From positions 1 to 7,927 of the forward strand of contig JAADGB010000014.1 in assembly GCA_013152575.1 (NCBI GenBank): a stretch of DNA of 7,927 bases. Direction: 5' to 3'. Positions within the stretch are counted from its first letter, which is position 1; each line of letters opens with the position of its first letter. The notes under the pieces were generated by a model. It had not been told where the DNA came from. It did no database searches and saw nothing but the letters and a program-made list of their open reading frames with translations. Of the stretch, positions 1 to 5,895 are shown piece after piece. The position numbers were made by a program, and so were the translations under genes. This DNA is from Thermoproteota archaeon. Lineage in GTDB: Archaea; Thermoproteota; Thermoprotei_A; Sulfolobales; Acidilobaceae.

Positions 1-1
1 T

Positions 2-451
2 CTCGTCACGGCAGGGACCCTTGGTAACAAGGAGTTATTCGACGCAATACTTGAGACTGGCCTAGACAATATAGTACTACAGACTGGCAATATCGATCCG
101 AATCCCTACATCGAGAAACGTCCTCAGTGGAGGGTATTCAGGTTCACCCATGAATTCGACAAGCTACTAGCGGGAGCGAGAATCGTGATTACACAGTTTC
201 CAGGCATGACCGGGGCTAGTGCAGCATTAGCCTATAGAAAGCCAGTAATCCTAGTCCCCGGAAGACACGTACCCATGTCATCCCGCCTCGAAAACGCACC
301 GCTATTCGCAGAGAAAATCGGAGCAATATACGTCGAAAAAATAACACCAGGGTCCCTCCTCGACGCCATCGACAAGGCCAGGAATCTCCGCCCTCCCGAG
401 TACCCGAATGGAGCTGAACGGGTAGCCTCTATTCTCATTGGCGAGGGCTAA
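2..451 (+). CDS. GT-B glycosyltransferase, C-terminal domain (5' partial)
   Basis: This is the 3' part of a gene entering from the left; the open frame runs from base 2 to the TAA at 449-451, about 149 residues. It begins LVTAGTLGNKELFDAI, resembling the first strand and glycine loop of the C-terminal Rossmann half of family-28 (MurG-like) glycosyltransferases. It then shows ITQFPGMTGASAALAYRKPVILVPGR, which matches the family pattern of a Gly-rich loop, a helix, then 'kPvilvP', where the nucleotide-sugar donor normally binds. I infer transfer of a sugar from an NDP-sugar to a lipid or glycan acceptor at the inner face of the membrane; the acceptor cannot be told. The N-terminal acceptor half lies outside the window. 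The first in-window ATG (185) is internal because the homologous fold starts upstream of it. An AP-superfamily gene follows 52 bp downstream on the same strand. Confidence is good for the fold, low for the substrate. Confidence 0.72.
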   Translation, partial: LVTAGTLGNKELFDAILETGLDNIVLQTGNIDPNPYIEKRPQWRVFRFTHEFDKLLAGARIVITQFPGMTGASAALAYRKPVILVPGRHVPMSSRLENAPLFAEKIGAIYVEKITPGSLLDAIDKARNLRPPEYPNGAERVASILIGEG

Positions 452-452
452 T

Positions 453-465
453 GGGGTCCCTCTAT
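453..465 (+). repeat. GGGGTCCCTCT repeat, copy 1 (intergenic)
   Basis: GGGGTCCCTCTAT lies just after the glycosyltransferase stop codon and abuts the putative TATA element of the next gene. The first 11 bases recur exactly at 1860-1870 and 1901-1911, and all 13 recur at 1860-1872. Its core GGGTCCC is a near-palindrome. Its function is unknown; an operator role here is only a guess from position. Confidence 0.5.
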
Positions 466-470
466 AATAT
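461..470 (+). promoter_or_regulatory. Putative TATA box for the 504-2003 gene
   Basis: TCTATAATAT is the most TATA-like stretch in the 52-bp gap. With archaeal spacing (box centre about 26-27 bp before the start site), transcription would begin near 491-494, about 10 nt before the ATG at 504, giving a very short leader. This agrees with the lack of a Shine-Dalgarno sequence before that ATG. The gene could also be co-transcribed with the upstream glycosyltransferase. Confidence 0.4.
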
Positions 471-503
471 ACGATTAAATGATTCCCATACACATGGCGT
501 TTA

Positions 504-2003
504 ATGGTGTATAATGTGGCTGAGACCGTAGGGGTATTAGGACTCGACGCGCTGCCATACTGGTACATCGACAAGCTGAGAGAATGGGGGCAGACGCCCC
601 ACCTAACAAAGATACTGGAGAACTCTGCCCGGCTTGAGTGTCTCCCACCTATAACCGAGGCGAGCTGGCCAACTATACTTACAGGTGTGAATCCAGGGAA
701 GCACGGTCTATTCTCCTTCTTCCACGTTGACCGCGCAACTAGGGAGAGGAGGCTGGCTCATGCTTGGGACTTGGAGCACCCCAGGATACATGAGATGCTA
801 TCCTTCAATAAGTTGAAGAGCATAATGATCAATCCGATACCAGACTACCCGATAATCCCCGTGAAGAACTCTATAATAGTGAGTAACTTGTTCTTCAACC
901 CCACTCCTTCAAGCCATCCGAGGCAAATCTACGAGAAATACTTCGCTGGGATAAGAGCCAGCCGAGATGAAGACTATGATGGTTACATGAGTGAATACAT
1001 TGAGTCTATTCAGAGGCTAATCGATGATGAAGGAGATGTTAGCCTGGCATGGGTAACTCTCAATTTCCCAGACTACCTCTTCCACAAGAAGCCGGAATTG
1101 TTGAAGTCACCCCGGCATGCGTCAAGGCTGTGGAAGCTGGTAGACGGCCTGGCCAAACAGATGCTTGATACGTACGATAGCGTGTTCGTGGTGAGCGATC
1201 ACGGGTTCCGGATGTTCGACTATAGGGTTAATGTTAACGACATACTATACAGGCATGGCTACGTCGCTGTGTCCGAGAGGGATGAGGAGAAACCCCTCGT
1301 AGACCTTTTAGCGAGGCAGAAGGGAGCCAGAACTAAGAAGGTGAAGGTTCCAAAGACGCTCTACATGATCATCGCCAGGCTCGGTCTGGAGCCATTGGCT
1401 AGGAAGGCCTTCCCGGTCTTCGCACGCCTTTATGAGAAGGTTACGGGAGTTAGACCCGTTGTCAGATCTGGGTATTCTATCGATTACATGAGGAGTAGGG
1501 CCTATATGCCGGAGGGAGGAACCTATGGTGTCTACATCTTCGATGAAAGCGTTGACAAAGGTGAGCTCATCGAGATCCTCAGGGGATACAAGGGGTTGAA
1601 GGTCTGGGATTCACATGAGGTTTACGAGGGACCCTATGTTGAAAGGGGCCCTGATATCGTTGTTGTGGGAGATCATGAGAATGGCTATGTGCTGGGACCC
1701 GCTAGGCTTATGGGAACTATCTACTTGAAAACCAAGTATCAGTCCCACGATCTGTGGGGTGTGTTCGCCGCCCATACAAGTGACGGCTCTATTGAGGACG
1801 CCATTAAGGCCAAGACCCTGAGGAATACTATTGTTACACCGTTGATTATGTGCCACATGGGGGTCCCTCTATCGAAGTATAGCGATGACCTAGACCTATT
1901 GGGGTCCCTCTGTAGGAGGGATGTTAGGACTATGGATTATACTATGAAGTTCAGGATTGTAAAGAGGCTGTTAAAGGCTGGTAGAAGGATGGGTGGGAGA
2001 TAG
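504..2003 (+). CDS. Alkaline-phosphatase-superfamily phosphodiesterase/pyrophosphatase-like protein
   Basis: A complete 499-residue protein of the AP superfamily, closest in pattern to type I phosphodiesterase/nucleotide pyrophosphatases. Visible elements in order are: metal-ligand Asp15 in VGVLGLDALP; nucleophile region PPITEASWPTILTG with Thr51 as predicted nucleophile; NPGKHG (63-68); FPDYLFHKK with ligands Asp190 and His194; VVSDHGF with Asp232 and His233; and QSHDLWGVF with His415. The two-metal set therefore looks complete and the enzyme should be active, hydrolysing or transferring a phosphoryl or phosphodiester group. The substrate is not evident. No signal peptide or membrane segment is obvious, so it is probably cytoplasmic or peripheral. 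ATG 504 is chosen because the first beta strand begins at residue 8; GTG 507 and GTG 516 are possible alternatives. The upstream glycosyltransferase suggests glycan or glycolipid metabolism (inference). It converges on livM with only 8 bp between stop codons. Confidence 0.85.
   Translation: MVYNVAETVGVLGLDALPYWYIDKLREWGQTPHLTKILENSARLECLPPITEASWPTILTGVNPGKHGLFSFFHVDRATRERRLAHAWDLEHPRIHEMLSFNKLKSIMINPIPDYPIIPVKNSIIVSNLFFNPTPSSHPRQIYEKYFAGIRASRDEDYDGYMSEYIESIQRLIDDEGDVSLAWVTLNFPDYLFHKKPELLKSPRHASRLWKLVDGLAKQMLDTYDSVFVVSDHGFRMFDYRVNVNDILYRHGYVAVSERDEEKPLVDLLARQKGARTKKVKVPKTLYMIIARLGLEPLARKAFPVFARLYEKVTGVRPVVRSGYSIDYMRSRAYMPEGGTYGVYIFDESVDKGELIEILRGYKGLKVWDSHEVYEGPYVERGPDIVVVGDHENGYVLGPARLMGTIYLKTKYQSHDLWGVFAAHTSDGSIEDAIKAKTLRNTIVTPLIMCHMGVPLSKYSDDLDLLGSLCRRDVRTMDYTMKFRIVKRLLKAGRRMGGR
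1860..1872 (+). repeat. GGGGTCCCTCT repeat, copy 2 (within CDS)
   Basis: An exact 13-base match to 453-465, here inside the phosphodiesterase-like gene where it encodes part of MGVPLSK. It is read in a different codon phase from copy 3, so shared protein sequence does not explain the match. Confidence 0.5.
1901..1911 (+). repeat. GGGGTCCCTCT repeat, copy 3 (within CDS)
   Basis: An exact 11-base match 41 bp after copy 2, encoding part of LLGSLCR. Two copies 41 bp apart near the 3' end of one gene and a third at its promoter bracket that gene. Whether this means anything is unknown. Confidence 0.5.
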
Positions 2004-2011
2004 AAGGGGGT

Positions 2012-3160
2012 TTAGGATTGCTGGCCTTCTTCTGAGAGTTCTAGTTGTTCTCCCGCCTCTTTTACTAGTTCTTTGAGTTCGTTTGGTTTTAGGGTGTAGC
2101 TTGGTGGTTCTGGGATTACTCCCTTTGGCCTGAACAGTAGTACTAGGAGGATTAGTAGTGCTACTAGTGTGAATTCTAGGGCGCTGGCGAAGTTTCCTGG
2201 GTCGAAGCCTAGCTTGTCTACGGGTAGTGCGGCAGCTATCTGGTTCTTGTAGATTCTTATCGGGCCTACGATTAGTGCTCCTACTACAATGGTTGCAAGG
2301 GTTATGCCCCTGTTGCTGCTCATTCCTCCCAGTATCATTAGGGCCCAAGGCCAGAACGTCCATAAGACTCTATCGAATATGCTTTGTGCCGCTATGCTTG
2401 AGCCCGCGATCCATGTTGAGAAGCTATAGGCTACCCCGGCTAGCGCGGCTATCGCGCTTCCGATTATCATTGCGTCCCTCCTAACCTTTGCTATATTCTT
2501 CCCTACGGCTTCTGCACTGTCTTCGTCGTCTCTTACCGCTCTGAAGAGTCTCCCGCTGGGACTGTTGTGGAATCTCTCGGCGAATAGGTATACTATTACT
2601 GCTAGAGATGCTACGAATACCGTTGACCATAGTCCGGCGTCTCCCGTGAAGGCGAATAATGCCGGGGTTGTGAGGCCTACTGTTGGTGTGGATCCCATTA
2701 TTGACTTTGTGTACATTACGAATATTCTGAGTCCCTCGCTAGCCGTTAGTAGCATGATTGCTAGGTAGTCGCCCCTCAGCCTTAGTGCAGGGTATGAGGC
2801 TATCCATCCTAGTAGTCCGCCGAGTAGGAGGGCTACTACTATTGAGAAGATTATCAGCATTATTGATAGTAGGGGTTTTGTGGCTAGGGCCTCGTTTATC
2901 TTAACCATTATCGCGGTGTTCTCGGCTATTACTAGTTGCATTGCTTCTCCGGGAGACACTCCTAGCTGGCTTGCAACGAATGCCGCGGCGATTCGAGCCG
3001 CGAAGTTAGCTACAACAATGCCTCCTATTGCGAAGAACATTGCGTGTCCGAAATCTGGTATACCGGTCATTCCTGCCTTGATGTTTAAGGCTACTGTTAG
3101 TATGTAGTAGATTGCTATGAAGCTGATTATTATCTCCGCTAGGCTTACTACGTTCACCAT
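2012..3160 (-). CDS. livM: LivM-type ABC importer permease
   Basis: A 382-residue polytopic membrane protein, one of the two permeases of a branched-chain-amino-acid-type (HAAT family) ABC importer. Family marks are LNIKAGMTGIPDFGHAMFFAIGG at about 25-47 (LivM usually has 'l.GyaGqlSlGhaaF..iGAY') and YPALRLRGDYLAIMLLTASEGLRI at about 123-146, the classic LRLRGDYlAi segment. It ends with LLFRPKGVIPE and a charged tail of about 35 residues (ELKELVKEAGEQLELSEEGQQS) that is probably cytoplasmic. An extra segment at about 53-97, not typical of short LivM proteins, lies between early membrane helices and may face outside. It starts at ATG 3160, whose A is also the last base of the livH TAA stop, with a Shine-Dalgarno just upstream. 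It is the last gene of the operon. No T-run follows its stop, and it faces the plus-strand gene ending at 2003. Confidence 0.93.
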   Translation of the reverse strand: MVNVVSLAEIIISFIAIYYILTVALNIKAGMTGIPDFGHAMFFAIGGIVVANFAARIAAAFVASQLGVSPGEAMQLVIAENTAIMVKINEALATKPLLSIMLIIFSIVVALLLGGLLGWIASYPALRLRGDYLAIMLLTASEGLRIFVMYTKSIMGSTPTVGLTTPALFAFTGDAGLWSTVFVASLAVIVYLFAERFHNSPSGRLFRAVRDDEDSAEAVGKNIAKVRRDAMIIGSAIAALAGVAYSFSTWIAGSSIAAQSIFDRVLWTFWPWALMILGGMSSNRGITLATIVVGALIVGPIRIYKNQIAAALPVDKLGFDPGNFASALEFTLVALLILLVLLFRPKGVIPEPPSYTLKPNELKELVKEAGEQLELSEEGQQS

Positions 3161-4245
3161 TACTTCTCACCCCTCCTACCCTTCACAAAAGCAAGAATCC
3201 TGTCTACAACCTTCTTCTCGCGGAGGAGGGCGATGACACCCTGTGGAGCGAACATCAGAGTTAATCCTACTATGAACATTGACACTACCCTGCTGTACTT
3301 GAAGAGCTCCTTCATACCCAGTAGTAGCGCTAGCCAGTTGGTTACGTATGTCTCAACGTAGCCTATGAAGAATCCGCCGAAGATGCTCCCGAATATGCTG
3401 TTTACTCCGCCGACTATGCTGCCGGCGAATGCGCTAACCACTATCTCGTCGGCTGGGCTCGTGGCGCTTATTGGCTTGAGGCTACCGCTGCTCGGCTCTA
3501 ATAGCATGAGGAATCCTGCTATACCCGCTGTTAATCCGCTGATGATCCATGATATTGCATAGATTCTCTCAACGTTTACGCCGAGAACCTCCGCGAGTGG
3601 CGGGTTTTCTACGCTTGCCCTCATCTTTATACCAAGCGTGGTCCTGAAGAGGAGTATGTATAGTGATAGGGCTAGAACCACGGTTACTGCTACTGCTAGT
3701 ATGAAGCCTCCGCTGATATAGGTCTGGCCTTGCGTGATCAAGGCGAAATCATAGGCGCTGAAGTCCATCTTAGTAGCTATCAGGTTTAGTCCGTCCTTCA
3801 AGGTCTTCTTTATCCATACGTGTGTGTTGTAGAGTAGGAGTACCGCCATTAGTAGGAAGTCGTATGCTAGAGTTGCTATCATGAGCTTGAGGAAGTCGGC
3901 TCCCCTCTTTAGGAGGGGCTTGAGTATCACGTAGTACTCGAACATTGCGGCAAGTACTCCACCAACCATTGCGACTAGGAAGCCTATGATGTATACGCTT
4001 GCTGGGTAGGGTACTATGAGCTGGCCACCTAGTACTTGGCTCCCCTCGAAATTCGGCTTTATACCAGCGTGTTGCACGTATACCGCCATCGCTGTCGCTG
4101 CTAGGTATGCTCCTACTAGGCTTAGACGTGGGTGGGCAAAGTTGAACACCTTTGTCGTCATGTAGATAATCGTGATACCCAAAGCCAGGAGTGCGAGGAC
4201 GCTTCCATAAATCGTAGTACTCATGAGAAGGTTAAGGTCCACCAC
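3160..4245 (-). CDS. livH: LivH-type ABC importer permease
   Basis: A 361-residue polytopic membrane protein, partner permease to LivM. It shows the LivH N-terminal pattern GITIIYMTTKVFNFAHPRLSLVGAYLA (about 23-49), the loop RTTLGIKMRASVENPPLAEVLGVNVERIYAISW (201-233) that normally contacts the ATPases, and ADEIVVSAFAGSIVGGVNSIFGSIFGGFFIGYVE (265-298), matching the C-terminal 'GG.gs..Ga..GG...G..E' signature. It is longer than the usual 290-310 residues. Extra length lies at about 56-82 (YVQHAGIKPNFEGSQ...) and about 141-176, both likely loops. The usual NFAHG is NFAHP here. The start is GTG 4245, preceded by a very strong Shine-Dalgarno, and the neighbouring in-frame GTG 4242 is less well spaced. 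It lies 4 bp after the livF stop. The transported substrate is probably an amino acid or amide, from family knowledge only. Confidence 0.93.
   Translation of the reverse strand: MVDLNLLMSTTIYGSVLALLALGITIIYMTTKVFNFAHPRLSLVGAYLAATAMAVYVQHAGIKPNFEGSQVLGGQLIVPYPASVYIIGFLVAMVGGVLAAMFEYYVILKPLLKRGADFLKLMIATLAYDFLLMAVLLLYNTHVWIKKTLKDGLNLIATKMDFSAYDFALITQGQTYISGGFILAVAVTVVLALSLYILLFRTTLGIKMRASVENPPLAEVLGVNVERIYAISWIISGLTAGIAGFLMLLEPSSGSLKPISATSPADEIVVSAFAGSIVGGVNSIFGSIFGGFFIGYVETYVTNWLALLLGMKELFKYSRVVSMFIVGLTLMFAPQGVIALLREKKVVDRILAFVKGRRGEK
3167..3176 (-). promoter_or_regulatory. Ribosome binding site of livM, inside livH
   Basis: On the minus strand GGAGGGGTGA ends 6 nt before the livM ATG and lies in the last codons of livH. 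With the one-base stop/start overlap (TAATG), it supports translational coupling of the two permeases and fixes the livM start. Confidence 0.7.
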
Positions 4246-4248
4246 TAA

Positions 4249-4257
4249 ATCACCTCC
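4249..4257 (-). promoter_or_regulatory. Strong ribosome binding site of livH, overlapping the livF stop
   Basis: On the minus strand GGAGGTGAT, a full match to the anti-Shine-Dalgarno of archaeal 16S rRNA, contains the livF TGA stop and lies 3 nt before the livH GTG. It is the best ribosome binding site in the window and may offset the weaker GTG start. Confidence 0.8.
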
Positions 4258-4972
4258 CCCCTACTCCGAGATACAGTCTCGCGAGATCCTTCCTCGCGAG
4301 CAACTCACTAGCGGGGCCATCAAAAGCAATCCTACCATTAACTACGAGAACACCCTTATCCCCGATCTCAAGGCCAGCCTTCACGTTCTGCTCAACTAGG
4401 ACTATCGTGTAGCCCTGCTCGTTCAACCTCTTCACATTCTCCAGTACTCCCTTAGCTAGCTTTGGCGCTAATCCAGCAGTGGGCTCGTCGATGAGGAATA
4501 TCTTGGGCTTCCTAATCATACCTATAGCCATCGCCAGCATCTGCCTCTCTCCACCGCTCATGGTACCCGCCTTCTGGTCAACCCTCTCCTTGAGCCTGGG
4601 GAAGGTCTCGAACACCTCCTTTATCCGCTCCTCCAAGACATCGGGGGGCAGATCGTGGCCTGCAAGCCTGAGATTCTCGCGGACTGATAGGTTTGCGAAC
4701 ACGTTCTCGAGCTGGAATATGAAGGCCATACCTAGCTTAGCCCTTTCGTGTGGCGGTAGCTTCGTTATATCCTTGTTATCGAATACTATTCTTCCAGTAT
4801 AGACCTTCGTTAATCCGAACATCGTTTTGAGTAGAGTGCTCTTACCAGCACCGTTTGGACCTACTATTACAGTTATCTCCCCCTCGGGGACCTCGAGGTT
4901 GACGTCGAATAGGGTTTGTAGCTTCTCGTAGCCGGCGTTTATGTTCTCTAACTTCATAATCGCCCTGGCCAT
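4250..4972 (-). CDS. livF: LivF-type ABC importer ATPase
   Basis: A 240-residue nucleotide-binding subunit, the usual LivF size. Walker A is GPNGAGKS (38-45), Q-loop Gln87 in FIFQLENVFANLSV, signature MSGGERQ (138-144), Walker B IFLIDEP (158-164) and D-loop AGLAP. The segment after Walker B ends in IVLVEQN (190-196), where Gln195 replaces the switch His. That Gln is characteristic of LivF subunits, so it is a family trait and not a defect, and it separates this gene from livG. It couples ATP hydrolysis at the inner membrane face to transport through LivH/LivM, presumably as a LivG-LivF heterodimer. It starts at ATG 4972, 2 nt after the livG TAG, with GGTGG in the livG tail as a likely ribosome binding site. 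A second Met at residue 6 (4957) is a less likely start. Confidence 0.94.
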   Translation of the reverse strand: MARAIMKLENINAGYEKLQTLFDVNLEVPEGEITVIVGPNGAGKSTLLKTMFGLTKVYTGRIVFDNKDITKLPPHERAKLGMAFIFQLENVFANLSVRENLRLAGHDLPPDVLEERIKEVFETFPRLKERVDQKAGTMSGGERQMLAMAIGMIRKPKIFLIDEPTAGLAPKLAKGVLENVKRLNEQGYTIVLVEQNVKAGLEIGDKGVLVVNGRIAFDGPASELLARKDLARLYLGVGGR

Positions 4973-4974
4973 GG

Positions 4975-5781
4975 CTAACCACCCAGATAGCTCTCCAAAA
5001 CCTTTGGATCGTTGAACACCTTCTCCGGTTCTCCCTCGCTTATTACCTCACCCATGTTCATAGCATAAGCGTAATCCACATACTTACCCACTAGTCCAAT
5101 CCTGTGCTCTATAATCAGGAATGTTACATGCCTCTCCCTGCTCAGCTTAACTATTCTATCGAACAGGTCATGGACTAGGACTGGGTTTATTCCTGCAGCG
5201 GGCTCGTCCATGATTATAGTGTCTGCTCCCTTCATTATCGCCCTAGCAATCTCTAGAAGCTTCAATTGCCCTCCGCTTAGGTCGCTCGCCTTAGAGTCCC
5301 ACTTGTGGACTAAGCCAACCCACTTCAGTATATTGAATGCCTTCTCGACCTGTTCTCTCTCAAACTTCTTCCACTTACCCCTAAATATCGCAGCTATGTA
5401 GGGATTCTCGCCGGGGTTCCCCTCAGCTGCCACCATAACGTTCTCTAGCACTGTCAGGTTTTGGAAAGGCTTGGGTATCTGGAATGTTCTCACCAAGCCC
5501 ATCTTTACCCTGTCATGTGGTGGAAGCCTAGTGATGTCCTTTCCCTTGTAGATTACCTTTCCCTCCTCGGGTGTGAGGAAGCCTGATATCACGTTGACTA
5601 GTGTCGTCTTTCCGCTCCCGTTGGGTCCTATGAGTAGGGTTATCTTCCCCTTCCTCAGCTTGATGTTTACCTTGTTCAACGCGATTATACCGCCGAATCG
5701 CTTCACTACATTTTCAGTCCAGAGCACGTATTCCCCATCACCCTTCCTCTGCAGCCGAAGTGTCCCTATACTCTCACTCAC
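4975..5781 (-). CDS. livG: LivG-type ABC importer ATPase
   Basis: A 268-residue nucleotide-binding subunit, slightly longer than the roughly 255 usual, because of an N-terminal extension of about 18 residues before the ABC core (YVLWTENVVKRFGG). Walker A is GPNGSGKT (52-59), Q-loop Gln101 in RTFQIPKPFQNLTVLENVMVA, signature LSGGQ (168-172), Walker B TIIMDEP (188-194) and switch His226 in FLIIEHRIGLV. The LivG hallmarks are the long insert between the Q-loop region and the signature (about 118-160) and the C-terminal EGEPEKVFNDPKVLESYLG. The usual IEHD is IEHR here. All catalytic residues are present. The start is GTG 5781, supported by GGGGTGGG upstream. It is the first gene of the tightly packed livGFHM block and appears to have its own promoter. 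Confidence 0.94.
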   Translation of the reverse strand: MSESIGTLRLQRKGDGEYVLWTENVVKRFGGIIALNKVNIKLRKGKITLLIGPNGSGKTTLVNVISGFLTPEEGKVIYKGKDITRLPPHDRVKMGLVRTFQIPKPFQNLTVLENVMVAAEGNPGENPYIAAIFRGKWKKFEREQVEKAFNILKWVGLVHKWDSKASDLSGGQLKLLEIARAIMKGADTIIMDEPAAGINPVLVHDLFDRIVKLSRERHVTFLIIEHRIGLVGKYVDYAYAMNMGEVISEGEPEKVFNDPKVLESYLGG

Positions 5782-5787
5782 AGTTTA

Positions 5788-5795
5788 CCCACCCC
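5788..5795 (-). promoter_or_regulatory. Ribosome binding site of livG
   Basis: GGGGTGGG on the minus strand ends 6 nt before the GTG at 5781. It contains GGTG, complementary to the archaeal anti-Shine-Dalgarno, and supports the GTG start in the absence of a nearby in-frame ATG. Confidence 0.6.
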
Positions 5796-5844
5796 TACGG
5801 GCACACGGGTAGTGGGATACTCGAACCACAAAGGGGTATACCTA

Positions 5845-5854
5845 GATATTTATG
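5845..5854 (-). promoter_or_regulatory. Putative TATA box for livGFHM
   Basis: CATAAATATC on the minus strand lies in the 114-bp gap between livJ and livG. Archaeal spacing would place the start site near 5823, giving a leader of about 40 nt that includes the livG ribosome binding site. This would let the membrane-complex genes be expressed separately from the binding protein. Confidence 0.45.
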
Positions 5855-5863
5855 TGCACCTAG

Positions 5864-5895
5864 AAAAAAGATGAAAATTAAAGAATAAAAAAGAA
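5864..5895 (-). terminator. T-rich terminator after livJ
   Basis: Immediately after the livJ stop, the minus strand has several T-runs (TTCTTTTTATTCTTT, then TTTT and TTTTTT). Archaeal RNA polymerase commonly stops at such runs without a hairpin. Partial stopping here would keep binding-protein transcripts more abundant than the downstream livGFHM message. Confidence 0.6.

Noticed and set aside
1971..2484. Open frames of 130 codons (minus) and 85 codons (plus) over the livM 3' end
   Set aside because: The products are Arg/Thr/Pro-rich or Leu/Arg-rich low-complexity sequences overlapping a well-supported permease in another frame.
2030..3150. Dense CTAG/TAGTAG triplet pattern on the plus strand as a tandem repeat
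   Set aside because: It is the complement of frequent CTA, GTA, ATA and ACT codons in the hydrophobic livM reading frame; no regular period is seen.
4390..4410. Loss of the switch His in LivF (VEQN) as an inactivating change
   Set aside because: Gln at this position is typical of LivF subunits; all other ATPase motifs are intact.
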